A DNA stretch of 64,000 bases from Arsenicibacter rosenii (GTDB taxonomy: Bacteria; Bacteroidota; Bacteroidia; Cytophagales; Spirosomataceae): contig NZ_MORL01000009.1 in NCBI RefSeq assembly GCF_001870735.1, positions 186,001 through 250,000 of the forward strand, read 5' to 3'. Position 1 is the stretch's first letter. Each line of letters begins with the position of its first letter. A program made the position numbers and the translations under genes. The notes under the pieces are model-generated. The model had not been told where the DNA came from and did not search any database. It saw only the letters and a list, made by a program, of their open reading frames with translations. Positions 25,952 through 34,777 of the stretch are shown here, one piece after another.

Positions 25952-26041
25952 ATAGACAAGTACAGGCACACAATAACAACAGGTGTACCTGTTCAAAGAT
26001 ACAGCAAACAAAACAAAGCCTATAGTAAAAATAGAATAAAA

Positions 26042-26069
26042 TTTGGTTTCCTACTTTTTAGTAGCTTTG
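26042..26069 (+). promoter_or_regulatory. Promoter with -33 TTTG (26042) and -7 TAGCTTTG (26062)
   Basis: TTTG at 26042-26045 and TAGCTTTG at 26062-26069 fit the two-part Bacteroidota promoter with a 16-base spacer (slightly short). The position implies transcription from about 26076, which excludes the TTG at 26043 as a start and supports ATG 26091. Confidence 0.5.
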
Positions 26070-26090
26070 ATAGCGTTACCTCAATCGGAT

Positions 26091-27494
26091 ATGCTACTGT
26101 TTTTTATCGCGCTGTACTTACTTTCCAATATTGCCGTGGGGGCATGGGCAGCCCGGCGGGTTACCTCAACACAGGACTTTGTACTGGCCGGCCGCAGCTT
26201 GCCGCTCGTGCTGGCAGCCTCGGCGACCTTCGCCACCTGGTTTGGCTCCGAAACCATCATGGGTGCACCGGCCACATTTGTCGAGGGCGGGGTGCTGGCC
26301 ATCATCGAGGAGCCGTTCGGGTCGGCACTTTGCCTCTTCCTGGCCGGCGCTTTTTATGCAAGGCCGCTGTACCGCTTACAGATCACTACGTTCTCCGACT
26401 ATTTCCGCCTGCGGTTCGGCCGGTCGGCGGAGTTGCTGTCGGCCCTGATCCTGATTCCGTCGTATTTCAGCTGGATTGCGGCGCAGTTTATTGCCATCGG
26501 CATTGTGCTGGAAGTGGTAACGGGTGTTCCGCGCGAAATCGGCATTGTGGTCAGCGCTATCATCGTGGCTATTTATACGCTGCTGGGTGGTATGTGGTCC
26601 ATTTCCGTAACCGATTTTTTTCATAACATCATCATCGTCATCGCCCTGATTATCATTGTCGTAATGCTGTGGGAACCCGTTGGCGGAATCAGTACCGTAG
26701 CCGACAGAATGCCCGACGGCTTTTTCCGGTTTCTGCCCCACTGGAACGCGAAAGGCATTATTGAGTACATGGCTGCCTGGATGACCATCGGCCTCGGCTC
26801 CATTCCGCAACAGGATGTGTTCCAGCGGGTGATGTCGGCCAAATCCGAACGAACCACGGTACAGGCCTCCTATCTGGCTTCCTTCTTCTACATCACCATT
26901 GCCGTTTTACCCCTGTTTATCGGTCTGAGCGCCCGCCTGCTGCATCCCGACCTGCCGCCCGACAACCAGATGCTGATTCCGAACATGGTACTCCGGCATG
27001 GCAACCTGTTCCTGCAAATCCTGTTTTTCGGGGCCCTGACCTCGGCCATCCTGAGCGTATCGAGCGGAGCTATTCTGGCCCCGTCGACGGTTTTCGGCGA
27101 AAATATTGTGAAGTTTTTCCGGCCCGATTTAAGCGACAAAAAGCTGCTGCTGACTATTCGCGGAGCCGTGGTAGTGATTACGTTTGCGGTCGTGCTGATG
27201 TGTATGACGCGCGACACCAGCATTTTCGAGCTGGTTGGTGAGTCGTCGGCGTTTAGTCTGGTCTCCCTGTTTGTGCCGCTGACAGCCGGTATTTACTGGC
27301 CACGGGCCAATACAACCGGCTGCCTGAGCGCTATGATGGCGGGGTTGCTGGTCTGGTTCGGCGCGCTTGCCATCGAAACCGAATTTCCGCCGATGCTGTG
27401 GGGCTTAGTCATCAGTATACTGGGCATGGTCATCGGCTCTCTGATAACCGATAAGCCTCATTCGCCCCTTGTTACCGACACCGTTGATGCTTAG
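26091..27494 (+). CDS. Sodium:solute symporter family protein
   Basis: 467 residues from ATG 26091; a promoter element overlaps the earlier TTG. Around twelve to thirteen hydrophobic helices and the SSS-family pattern: FVLAGRSLPLVLAASATFATWFGSETIMGAPATFVEGG (about 30-67), TFSDYFRLRFGR, YTLLGGMWSISVTDFFHNIIIVIALI (the classic family signature), IPQQDVFQRVMSAKS and a late SLFVPLTAGIYWPRAN. Members couple Na+ entry to uptake of sugars, proline, pantothenate or others; the best match by eye is the uncharacterised/proline-like group. Substrate unknown. Its stop overlaps the convergent Nudix gene by 4 bases. Confidence 0.9.
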   Translation: MLLFFIALYLLSNIAVGAWAARRVTSTQDFVLAGRSLPLVLAASATFATWFGSETIMGAPATFVEGGVLAIIEEPFGSALCLFLAGAFYARPLYRLQITTFSDYFRLRFGRSAELLSALILIPSYFSWIAAQFIAIGIVLEVVTGVPREIGIVVSAIIVAIYTLLGGMWSISVTDFFHNIIIVIALIIIVVMLWEPVGGISTVADRMPDGFFRFLPHWNAKGIIEYMAAWMTIGLGSIPQQDVFQRVMSAKSERTTVQASYLASFFYITIAVLPLFIGLSARLLHPDLPPDNQMLIPNMVLRHGNLFLQILFFGALTSAILSVSSGAILAPSTVFGENIVKFFRPDLSDKKLLLTIRGAVVVITFAVVLMCMTRDTSIFELVGESSAFSLVSLFVPLTAGIYWPRANTTGCLSAMMAGLLVWFGALAIETEFPPMLWGLVISILGMVIGSLITDKPHSPLVTDTVDA

Positions 27495-27943
27495 AAAAAT
27501 GCCTGATCAATCATGCCGACGTAGCCCAACGGGCTTTGCTTCAGTACCAGATCCTGAATATACTGCCCGACATTGGGGTACATATTCAGGGTATTCAGTT
27601 CACGAACAGGTTTCCAGACAATGGCCAGGGCGGTTGTATGCTCCGGATTCAGGGCAGGAAAACCGGCAATGATCTCGGCGGCAAATACCACGTGCAGCAC
27701 TACTTTATGGGCGAGTGCCGGATCGCTTTCGGGGCGCATTACTTCGCCGGCCAGCAACATCGGTCCGACTTCGACAGTAATACCGAGTTCTTCTTCCAGC
27801 TCCCGCCCGGTGACCTGCGGCAGGGTTTCGCCACGGTCGGGATTACCGCCGGGTAAAGCATATACATCAACATCGCCATAGCGATAATGCATCAGCAAGG
27901 CGTGGTTATTCTGAATAATCAGTGCACTCGGGCGTACTTTCAT
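27491..27943 (-). CDS. Nudix hydrolase
   Basis: 150 residues, a single Nudix domain. The Nudix box spans about residues 32-54 (GGNPDRGETLPQ then RELEEELGI) and matches GX5EX7REUXEEXGU with the metal-binding REXXEE glutamates intact. It hydrolyses a nucleoside diphosphate linked to some moiety; candidates include ADP-ribose or oxidised nucleotides, but nothing in the sequence decides. ATG at 27943 follows a repeat-rich upstream region. Overlaps the symporter stop by 4 bases on the opposite strand. Confidence 0.92.
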   Translation of the reverse strand: MKVRPSALIIQNNHALLMHYRYGDVDVYALPGGNPDRGETLPQVTGRELEEELGITVEVGPMLLAGEVMRPESDPALAHKVVLHVVFAAEIIAGFPALNPEHTTALAIVWKPVRELNTLNMYPNVGQYIQDLVLKQSPLGYVGMIDQAFF

Positions 27944-28018
27944 TACTATGATTTGTACGATGATTAGTATGATTACAGGATTACTATGATTACAGAATTA
28001 GTATGATTGATTAATGGC

Positions 28019-28101
28019 TGTTCGGGATTTAAAAATCCCGAACAAAATAATGGCGGATTTGAAATCCGCGTTTACATGGTTCGGGATTGCAAATCCCGAA
28101 C
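28019..28101. repeat. Cluster of three short palindromes with flanking inverted words
   Basis: TGTTCGGGATTT/AAATCCCGAACA (28019-28030, 28033-28044), GCGGATTT/AAATCCGC (28053-28060, 28062-28069) and GTTCGGGATT/AATCCCGAAC (28079-28088, 28092-28101). The first and third share the TTCGGGATT core; the second is related (GGATTT). Outside, ATTAGTATGATTGA before 28011 and TCAATCATACTAAT near 28125-28138 are inverted copies, and AGTATGATTACAG-like words repeat at 27966-28000. It resembles a BIME-like block of REP elements between the Nudix and lhgO genes. Confidence 0.8.
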
Positions 28102-28143
28102 AGCAAATAAAATCCTGTTCATCATTCAATCATACTAATCCTG

Positions 28144-29340
28144 TCAGAAACGGGCGATTACCTTTTCCGATACCGTTAACCCGATGGACAGTGAAGACGT
28201 GGCGGCCGGCGACGGCGCGTTACAGACGTTAATCGCCCGTTCGGTTTCAAAAATGGCAAAATCGTCGAGCAGACCGCCGGTACGGTCGCAGGCCTGTGCC
28301 CGTACCCCCGAACCGCCATCCATCAAATCCTCCTCGCGGATGTCCGGAATTAATTCCTGCAAGGCTTTCGTAAATGCCGATTTTGAAAACGACCGGTACA
28401 TTTCGCCCAGGCCGGTCTCCCAGTATTTGGCCGCCACTTTCTGGAAACCCGGCCACGAAAGTGTCTCAAACAGTTCTTTGGCGTTGATGTCGGATTTGCG
28501 GTAGCCTTCACGGGCAAAAGCCAGCACCGCGTTCGGTCCTGCCTCTACCCCACCGTGTACCATCCGCGTATAATGTACGCCAAGGAAGGGGAAGTTCGGG
28601 TCGGGAACGGGGTAAATCAGGTGTTTGACCAGGTATTCCTTTTCCGGTCTTAGTTTATAATATTCGCCGCGGAACGGTACAATCCGCAGGTTAATCGGGT
28701 TCCGCTGCGTCATCTGAGCAACTTTATCCGAATACAGCCCTGCACAGTTGACAACCAGTTTCGCTTCGTATGTCCCCTTATTCGTTACGACCACGCTGAG
28801 GCTGTTGCCGGGCGTCAGCTGCTCCACTTTTTCGCCAAGCCGCACCTCGCCGCCCAGTTCGCGGAACTTCTGCGCATATTTCTCACAGACCTGCTTATAA
28901 TCAATGATACCGGTTTGCGGCACCCGGATTCCTTCGACACCATTCACATAGGGTTCGATCTCCCGCATCTGCGCCAGTGTCAGCTTTTTCAGGCCTTCGA
29001 GCCCGTTCTGCTGCCCGCGCTCATAGAGCATGTTCAGTTGCGGAATCTGTTCCGGCTTTGTTGCCACCACAATTTTACCACAGAGCTCATACGGAATATT
29101 TTCCTGCTCGCAGAACTCAATCAGTGACCAGTAGCCACGGATACAGTTTGTTGCTTTCAGGCTGCCGGGCTTGTAATACAAACCCGAGTGAATTACACCG
29201 CTGTTATGCCCCGTCTGATGCACGGCCACGTGTGTTTCCTTTTCCAGTACGGTTACCGACAGGTTCGGGCGCTGCTGCTTGATTTGCAGGGCCGTTGCCA
29301 GCCCGACAATACCGCCCCCAATGATGATAATGTCTTGCAT
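28144..29340 (-). CDS. lhgO: L-2-hydroxyglutarate oxidase
   Basis: 398 residues from ATG 29340; the open frame continues upstream over the anmK end, but MQDIIIIGGGIVGLATALQI is the natural start with the FAD dinucleotide fold. Further signs: TGHNSGVIHSGLYYKPGSLKA, the DAAO/LhgO central domain (PQTGIIDYKQVCEKYAQ), and the C-terminal GGSGVRAQACDRTGGLLDDFAI, all typical of LhgO. It oxidises L-2-hydroxyglutarate to 2-oxoglutarate and passes electrons to the quinone pool, removing a by-product of central metabolism. It starts 4 bases after the anmK stop, so the two are almost certainly cotranscribed although functionally unrelated. Confidence 0.93.
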   Translation of the reverse strand: MQDIIIIGGGIVGLATALQIKQQRPNLSVTVLEKETHVAVHQTGHNSGVIHSGLYYKPGSLKATNCIRGYWSLIEFCEQENIPYELCGKIVVATKPEQIPQLNMLYERGQQNGLEGLKKLTLAQMREIEPYVNGVEGIRVPQTGIIDYKQVCEKYAQKFRELGGEVRLGEKVEQLTPGNSLSVVVTNKGTYEAKLVVNCAGLYSDKVAQMTQRNPINLRIVPFRGEYYKLRPEKEYLVKHLIYPVPDPNFPFLGVHYTRMVHGGVEAGPNAVLAFAREGYRKSDINAKELFETLSWPGFQKVAAKYWETGLGEMYRSFSKSAFTKALQELIPDIREEDLMDGGSGVRAQACDRTGGLLDDFAIFETERAINVCNAPSPAATSSLSIGLTVSEKVIARF

Positions 29341-29344
29341 AGGG

Positions 29345-30553
29345 TTATCGGGGGAAGGAGATTTTGCCCATCGTGATGGATGGTACTCCCGCCCGCTTTT
29401 TATCGTCACGTTCAAACAAAGTCTGTCCGCCGGCCACAGCCTCATTTGCCAGAACGGCAAACAGGACGGCTTCCTTGGCATCTCCCGAAATGCCGATGTC
29501 GTCGGTCCGGCCAAAAATACAATTCGGCAACAGGTCACGGATCGCGCCCGTCAGCACGGGGTTGTGCATGCCGCCCCCACTCATGTACACATGGTAGGTC
29601 AGCTCAGGCTGAATTACCTGCAACACCGTTTCGGCGATGGTTTCAGCGCTGAAACGGGTCAGCGTCGCCATCAGGTCTTCGGGCGACAGTGAGGTCGTAC
29701 TGCTCCGTTGCTGAGCCTGCCGGACATAATCCAGGCTAAATAATTCAGGGCCTGTGGTTTTCGGGAACGGCTGGTCGAAAAACGAACTTTTCTTGAGTGC
29801 CTTCAGCAATTCGGTATTTACCTTACCGCTGGCTGCCATCCGGCCGTCTTCGTCATACGGCTTATCCGAAAACCGCCGTGCGAAAGCATCCAGCAGGGTA
29901 TTGCCCGGGCCGGTGTCGGTTGTAAAGACTTCCGTTGCATCCTGCGTAGCGGGCAGGTACGTAAAGTTGGCAATACCGCCCATGTTCAGCAAAATCCGGT
30001 TTTCGGCAGGCTCCGAGAACACAAAGTAATCCCCATATACCGCCAGGGGAGCTCCCTCGCCACCCATGGCCGTGTGTTTCTGCCGGAAATCACTGAGCGT
30101 AATGATACCGGTTGTTACGGCTACATGGTCGCCATCGCCGATTTGCAGCGTGGCATTCGGAAACTTATCCTGTTGGTGCAGGGCCTTCGGTGCATGAAAA
30201 ACCGTCTGACCATGACTGGCAATCAGGTCAATCCGGTCGGGCGAAATGTTCCAGCGCTCCAGGCAGTTCAGCACCATCTGTCCATGCAGCCGGCCGATCC
30301 ACGGGTTCAGCAAACAAAGATGCTGGAAATCGATTTCCTTTTTAGCAAAAACCTTACGGATTTCTGCCTTGATGTCGTCCGTATACGGGATCGTATCAAA
30401 ATGGGTTACCTCAACCTCCGTTTCAGGACCGCTGCCCTGAATCCGGCACAAGGCAATATCCAGCCCGTCGAGCGATGTGCCCGACATCAGGCCAATGATC
30501 CGGCGCTCACTGCGACCGGCTATTTCATATAATCGTTGAACTTGCTTATTCAT
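29345..30553 (-). CDS. anmK: Anhydro-N-acetylmuramic acid kinase
   Basis: 402 residues, slightly longer than the usual 370-390. The signature IGLMSGTSLDGLDIALCRI near 20-38 is the ATP/phosphate loop of AnmK; IASHGQTVFH, DFRQKHTAMGGEGAPLAVYGDYF, NMGGIANFTYLP, DTGPGNTLLDAF and MSGGGMHNPVL follow as expected. It hydrolyses and phosphorylates 1,6-anhydro-MurNAc to MurNAc-6-P during cell-wall recycling. murQ and other recycling genes are not in the window. First gene of an operon with lhgO; a -7 element lies just upstream at 30576-30583. Confidence 0.95.
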   Translation of the reverse strand: MNKQVQRLYEIAGRSERRIIGLMSGTSLDGLDIALCRIQGSGPETEVEVTHFDTIPYTDDIKAEIRKVFAKKEIDFQHLCLLNPWIGRLHGQMVLNCLERWNISPDRIDLIASHGQTVFHAPKALHQQDKFPNATLQIGDGDHVAVTTGIITLSDFRQKHTAMGGEGAPLAVYGDYFVFSEPAENRILLNMGGIANFTYLPATQDATEVFTTDTGPGNTLLDAFARRFSDKPYDEDGRMAASGKVNTELLKALKKSSFFDQPFPKTTGPELFSLDYVRQAQQRSSTTSLSPEDLMATLTRFSAETIAETVLQVIQPELTYHVYMSGGGMHNPVLTGAIRDLLPNCIFGRTDDIGISGDAKEAVLFAVLANEAVAGGQTLFERDDKKRAGVPSITMGKISFPR

Positions 30554-30575
30554 GCTCCCAGGTGCGTGTAAATGG

Positions 30576-30583
30576 CAAATTTA
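30576..30583 (-). promoter_or_regulatory. Candidate -7 element (TAAATTTG) for anmK-lhgO
   Basis: On the minus strand TAAATTTG matches TAnnTTTG and ends 23 bases before the anmK ATG at 30553. It lies in the short divergent gap to the fructosamine kinase gene. Confidence 0.45.
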
Positions 30584-30612
30584 GCTAATTTAACCTGGTT
30601 AATGACGAAAAC

Positions 30613-31494
30613 ATGTTTTGGGGAAACGAACAGTTCGACTTTTTTGAACATATTCTTTTTAAGGCACTCGGCCAGCCGGTCGATGTCATTGACACACAGT
30701 TTCTCTCGGGCGGAGACATCAATACGGCGGCCCGGATCTTTTCGTCGGAAGGGATGTTTTTCGTTAAATGGAATCATGCGGAAGAGCCGGATCTTTTCGA
30801 GTGCGAGGTACAGGGGCTCGAAGCCCTCCGCCAGACCGGCACCCTGACCATCCCGCGGGTGATCGATGTCGGCCAACACCTGGACAAGTCGTACCTGATT
30901 CTGGAATACATCGATTCGGCCCTTGGTAAGCCAACCTACTGGCCGGAGCTTGGCCGGCAACTGGCCCGTATTCATGCGCATACGCAGCCGGTCTTCGGCT
31001 TTTTGCAGGATAACTACATCGGTACGCTTATCCAGAACAATACGCCGATGGACAACGGCATTGACTTTTTCTTTGAACGCCGGTTGCTGCCTATGGCTGG
31101 TCTGGCCATGTATAACCAGTTGCTGAGCAAGCCGATGTACGACCGTTTTTTCCGGCTGAAAGACCTGCTGCCTGATATACTCCCGGACGAACGGCCGGCA
31201 CTGATTCACGGTGATTTATGGTCCGGCAATGTTATGATTGATGCCGAAGGCCATCCCGCCCTGATCGATCCGGCCGTTTTTTACGGGCTCAGGGAGGCCG
31301 AAATAGCCTTTACAAAACTGTTTGGCGGCTTCGACGAGCGGTTTTATGCCAGCTATCAGGAAATGTTCCCGCTCGCCGGTGGCTTCGATGAACGCGTCCC
31401 GGTCTACAATCTGTACCCGTTGCTGGTACATCTGAATCTCTTCGGAACCGGCTACCTGAGCGGCGTCGAAAAAGTACTGAAGCGGTTTACTTGA
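30613..31494 (+). CDS. Fructosamine kinase family protein (deglycation kinase)
   Basis: 293 residues, full length. The APH/fructosamine-kinase fold is seen through LSGGDINTAARIFSSEGMFFVKWN (nucleotide-binding loop and Lys), ECEVQGLEALRQTGTLTIPRVI, LILEYID, QLARIHAHTQPVFGFLQDNYIGTL, and the catalytic loop ALIHGDLWSGNVMID with DPAVFYGLREAEIAFTKLFGGF. Family members phosphorylate ketoamines (ribulosamines, erythrulosamines) on glycated proteins so that they decompose, repairing proteins damaged by sugars. The following SDR starts 47 bases after its stop and may be cotranscribed. Confidence 0.92.
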   Translation: MFWGNEQFDFFEHILFKALGQPVDVIDTQFLSGGDINTAARIFSSEGMFFVKWNHAEEPDLFECEVQGLEALRQTGTLTIPRVIDVGQHLDKSYLILEYIDSALGKPTYWPELGRQLARIHAHTQPVFGFLQDNYIGTLIQNNTPMDNGIDFFFERRLLPMAGLAMYNQLLSKPMYDRFFRLKDLLPDILPDERPALIHGDLWSGNVMIDAEGHPALIDPAVFYGLREAEIAFTKLFGGFDERFYASYQEMFPLAGGFDERVPVYNLYPLLVHLNLFGTGYLSGVEKVLKRFT

Positions 31495-31541
31495 TTTCCG
31501 TAGTGCTTTCCGGTATTTTGCCCTTACTAATCCCGAACCTC

Positions 31542-32300
31542 ATGTTTGATTTTACGCATCAGGTAGCGCTCGTCACCGGCTCCGGCTCGGGGATCGGCCG
31601 CGCTACCGCACGGGCTTTTGCAGAGGCCGGTGCCCAGGTTATTGTTTCTGACATTAATGAAGAAAGCGGACAGGAAACCTGTCGTCTCATCGCCGGTCAG
31701 GGCGGCAAAGCACATTTTATCGCCTGCGATGTCAGCCAGCCCGAAGAGATTACGGCCCTGATTGACCAGACAGTGGCGCACTATGGCCAGCTGGATATCG
31801 CCGTAAACAACGCCGGTATCGGCGGAAAGTTTGCCCGGTTAACCGAGCAGTCGGCCGCTGATTGGGACCAGATGATTGCCGTTAACCTCAGCAGTGTGTT
31901 TTATTGTCTGCAGGCCGAAATCCGGCAGATGCTGACGCAGGGCTCCGGCAAAATCGTCAACGTGGCCTCGATTGCGGGCGTCCGGGGGCTACCGAAAAGT
32001 GCGCCCTATACGGCGACCAAACACGCGGTCATTGGCCTGACCAAAGCCGCCGCCGCTGAGTACGTGCGGCAGAATATCCGCGTCAACGCAATTTGCCCGG
32101 TATATACCCGGTCGGCTATGGTCGACGGCTTACTGTCGGTTGCCCCGGGTATGGAGGAGAAACTGTTGCAGTTGATTCCGATGGGGCGGTTCGGGCAACC
32201 GGAAGAAATCGCTCAGGCCATTCTCTGGCTTTGCTCCGACGCCAACGCCTTCTGTACCGGACAGGCCATTCAGCTCGATGGGGGCATGACGGCCATGTGA
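31542..32300 (+). CDS. SDR-family oxidoreductase
   Basis: 252 residues from ATG 31542; an in-frame TTG at 31491 would overlap the upstream gene and adds a non-homologous hydrophobic lead. Classical short-chain dehydrogenase: cofactor motif TGSGSGIGRATA (about 11-22), NNAGIGG, catalytic Ser in NVASIAGV, YTATKHAVIGL (YxxxK), and the C-terminal FCTGQAIQLDGGMTA. Reversible NAD(P)H-dependent alcohol/ketone oxidoreduction, substrate unknown. Probable partner in transcription of the fructosamine kinase gene; a hairpin repeat follows. Confidence 0.9.
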   Translation: MFDFTHQVALVTGSGSGIGRATARAFAEAGAQVIVSDINEESGQETCRLIAGQGGKAHFIACDVSQPEEITALIDQTVAHYGQLDIAVNNAGIGGKFARLTEQSAADWDQMIAVNLSSVFYCLQAEIRQMLTQGSGKIVNVASIAGVRGLPKSAPYTATKHAVIGLTKAAAAEYVRQNIRVNAICPVYTRSAMVDGLLSVAPGMEEKLLQLIPMGRFGQPEEIAQAILWLCSDANAFCTGQAIQLDGGMTAM

Positions 32301-32310
32301 TGAAAAACTG

Positions 32311-32337
32311 TAGAGACAAGGCAGTGCCTTGTCTCTA
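32311..32337. repeat. Perfect 13-base palindromic element (TAGAGACAAGGCA)
   Basis: TAGAGACAAGGCA (32311-32323) and TGCCTTGTCTCTA (32325-32337) are exact reverse complements separated by one base. It sits between convergent genes 11 bases from each end. Its lack of a T-run and its near-perfect symmetry look more like a dispersed REP element than a simple terminator. Confidence 0.75.
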
Positions 32338-32348
32338 AAATCATAATC

Positions 32349-33713
32349 TTACCGCAGGTTCGGTACGGGAATGACCGGCAGGCTTTCGTTGCCGTCTTCG
32401 CTCACCGACTGTACGGCGAAATAATAATTGTCTTTCGAGTACTGAAGCGTCATCCCCAGTTTAGTCGTAAAGAATTTCTTCTGCCAGAACGGCCAGTGCG
32501 TTTCCCGCATCAGCACATAATAGCCTTTCACCTTACCGGTTTTGGGTGCCTGCCAGTATAAAGCCGTCGAATTGGTCAGATTCCGGACATCGACCGTTAC
32601 GTTCTGAGGCACCATCGGCGCTTTGGCAAGGTTAGCCAGTGCGGCGGCATTGATCCCGGTATTTTTCCGCAGGTAGTCAAAGTCCATAAATTTGGCATAG
32701 TCGCCGTATTCAATGCCGTTTTCCGTACGCAGGTCCTGATGCTGGTGTTCGTAGTTTTCGTTCATTTCGGTGATCCGGACAGCCGCAAAACCACGCTGAA
32801 CAAACGGCGTATGGTCTCCTCCGCGCAGGTAACGGTCGTTCCGGTATACCATCACGACCTCCAGATTATCCACATACCGCTCTCCGACTTCTTTCAGGTA
32901 GCGGGCCAGGGTACGCGCCTTGCCGTCGTTTTCGGTACCATATTGCCGGATGTTGGCGGCTTTGTCGGCGGTCTGATACGCCGGTAATCCTTCGCTGAAG
33001 ACACGGACGCGGGTATTGTCGATCACCTTATCTTCGCCCGGCGACACACTTTTGTTATTGGAGCCGACAATGTCATTATTCAGCAGGGCTTCGAGGTTCC
33101 ACTTTTCCTGTACCGCCCGTTCGGCCAGATGTTCGGCACCCAGCAGCCCCTGCTCTTCGCCACTGACGACAGCAAAGACGATGGTTGCCGGAAACGGGTG
33201 CTTGCTCATAACCCGGCACAGTTCAATGACCGCCGCCGTTCCCGAGCCATCATCGTTGGCACCGGGTGCGTTGCTTTCGCGGTTCATGACGTTGGTGACC
33301 CGGCTGTCGATGTGTCCCTGCACAATAAATACGCGGTCGTCGTTCGGGTCGGTCCCTTTAAGCGTCGCAATAACATTGCCGATTTCGTAGTCTTTATCAA
33401 CGCGGCGGCCGTCGGCTTTCAGCGTCCAGGCATCGATGGTAGCGGTCATACGGCCACCCGATTGCTTTGCGTACTGATTAAATTTACCCAGCACCCAGCG
33501 ACGCGAAGCCGGCAGCCCCCGTTTGTTGTCCGTCGATGCACTCAACGTATGACGGGTACCGAAACTCACCAGCCCGTCAATGTGGGCCCGCAGGCTATCC
33601 ACCGACAGCTCGCTGACGATCTGACTGATTTGCGGATCACGGTTGACGATGGTTTGGGCGGAAAGGCAAAAAGGCGTAGCCAGTAAGCAGGAAAGTAGTA
33701 GTCGTTTCTGCAT
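32349..33713 (-). CDS. Exported M28-family zinc metallopeptidase
   Basis: 454 residues with a signal peptide (MQKRLLLSCLLATPFCLSAQ). The M28 aminopeptidase domain has its dizinc ligands in order: GHIDS (His), GANDDGSGTAAV (bridging Asp), SGEEQGLLGAEH (catalytic Glu and Glu ligand), NNDIVGS (Asp) and RGGDHTPFVQRG (His). The C-terminal 90 residues form a fibronectin-III-like beta domain (NSTALYWQAPKTGKVKGYYVLMRE). It probably trims peptides in the periplasm or outside the cell. It stands alone between a repeat and a divergent lipoprotein gene. Family certain, substrate not. Confidence 0.93.
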   Translation of the reverse strand: MQKRLLLSCLLATPFCLSAQTIVNRDPQISQIVSELSVDSLRAHIDGLVSFGTRHTLSASTDNKRGLPASRRWVLGKFNQYAKQSGGRMTATIDAWTLKADGRRVDKDYEIGNVIATLKGTDPNDDRVFIVQGHIDSRVTNVMNRESNAPGANDDGSGTAAVIELCRVMSKHPFPATIVFAVVSGEEQGLLGAEHLAERAVQEKWNLEALLNNDIVGSNNKSVSPGEDKVIDNTRVRVFSEGLPAYQTADKAANIRQYGTENDGKARTLARYLKEVGERYVDNLEVVMVYRNDRYLRGGDHTPFVQRGFAAVRITEMNENYEHQHQDLRTENGIEYGDYAKFMDFDYLRKNTGINAAALANLAKAPMVPQNVTVDVRNLTNSTALYWQAPKTGKVKGYYVLMRETHWPFWQKKFFTTKLGMTLQYSKDNYYFAVQSVSEDGNESLPVIPVPNLR

Positions 33714-33886
33714 GAATTTGTTGATTGTGCCAACGAAAATAACAAAATGTCTCTTTTCCCCGCCGATTTTAGATGTACTCCCAAATTAAGTAGATAAACT
33801 TACCGTTACCATCTATGGAGACATCGTTTGTCAGACCGTTTCCTGCCGTACCTTCGTACCGCAAAGACCAGCGTTAACTACTCCCC

Positions 33887-34741
33887 ATGAAACAACAAAT
33901 TCTGTATGCCTGCCTGCTTATAGCCGTGTTAGGTGCCTGCCAGTCTAAAAAACAGGAGGACAAAACGGCGCAGGTAATCAATCAGGCGATTCCCTATGAT
34001 CTCTCAAAACCCGATCAGCGCGACGACCTGCCGCGTGACCTGCGGGAGATTTCCGGCCTCAGCTATTTTAAACCTGGTATGCTGGCGTGTATTCAGGATG
34101 AGCTGGCGGTTGTGTTTCTGTATGATCTGAAAAAGAAAAAGGTAGCTGAAGAGGTCGTTTTCGGGTCAAAAGGAGATTACGAAGGCGTTGAATATGTCAA
34201 TGAGGAGTTATTTGCCTTACGCAGTGACGGGGAGATTTATCATTTTCCGGCCCAGTCGATGGGGTCGAAATACGTGGCCCATATCAAAGTCGGCTTACCC
34301 GGCAAAAATGACGTTGAAGGGTTAGGCTACGATCCGAAACTGAACGCCCTGCTGTTGGCGGTAAAAGACGGCAAAGGCAGCGACAAGCCCATTTATTACT
34401 ACGATCTCAAACACGGTACGCTCTTTCAGGGACCGGTTATCAAGCAGGATGAGTTGAAGGCGTTTGAAAAAGCAACGAATACAGAAGGGGCGAAAGAACA
34501 CGCCGATCATGAGGTAAAGCCGGCGGGTATTGCCGTTCACCCGAAATCGGGCGATTATTATGTCGTGGCCTCCAACGGCCACCGGTTACTGGTCCTGAAC
34601 CGGAAAGGAAAGATGCTGTCATCGGTACCGCTGGACCCCGGGCTCTTCAAACAGCCGGAGGGCATTTGTTTCGCACCCGACGGCACATTATACATTGCCA
34701 GTGAAGGCGGCTATTTACTGACATTCAATATGATACCGTGA
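33887..34741 (+). CDS. SdiA-regulated-domain lipoprotein
   Basis: 284 residues. Lipoprotein signal with lipobox VLGAC (Cys18). The body, LPRDLREISGLSYFKPGMLACIQDELAVVFLYDL through KAGIAVHPKSGDYYVVASNGHRLLVLNRKGK and PLDPGLFKQPEGICFAPDGTLYIASEGG, is the SdiA-regulated (six-bladed, NHL/esterase-like) beta-propeller pattern. No enzymatic residues can be assigned. The protein is presumably anchored in the outer membrane. It has no clear operon partner; a hairpin overlaps its stop codon. Confidence 0.83.
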   Translation: MKQQILYACLLIAVLGACQSKKQEDKTAQVINQAIPYDLSKPDQRDDLPRDLREISGLSYFKPGMLACIQDELAVVFLYDLKKKKVAEEVVFGSKGDYEGVEYVNEELFALRSDGEIYHFPAQSMGSKYVAHIKVGLPGKNDVEGLGYDPKLNALLLAVKDGKGSDKPIYYYDLKHGTLFQGPVIKQDELKAFEKATNTEGAKEHADHEVKPAGIAVHPKSGDYYVVASNGHRLLVLNRKGKMLSSVPLDPGLFKQPEGICFAPDGTLYIASEGGYLLTFNMIP

Positions 34742-34765
34742 CATCAAACCATATCACGGTATCAT
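34730..34765. terminator. Perfect 12-base hairpin over a stop codon
   Basis: ATGATACCGTGA (34730-34741, containing the stop) pairs with TCACGGTATCAT (34754-34765). There is no T-run; its position at a convergent gene junction suggests termination or mRNA end protection. Confidence 0.5.
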
Positions 34766-34777
34766 AAGCGGTTTATC

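Noticed and set aside
28019-28101. Possible CRISPR-like repeats
   Set aside because: The three units are palindromes of different sequence and length with no equal spacers and no cas genes nearby.
30550-31209. 219-residue minus-strand frame opposite the fructosamine kinase
   Set aside because: Antisense shadow; the plus-strand gene has intact kinase motifs including HGDLWSGN.
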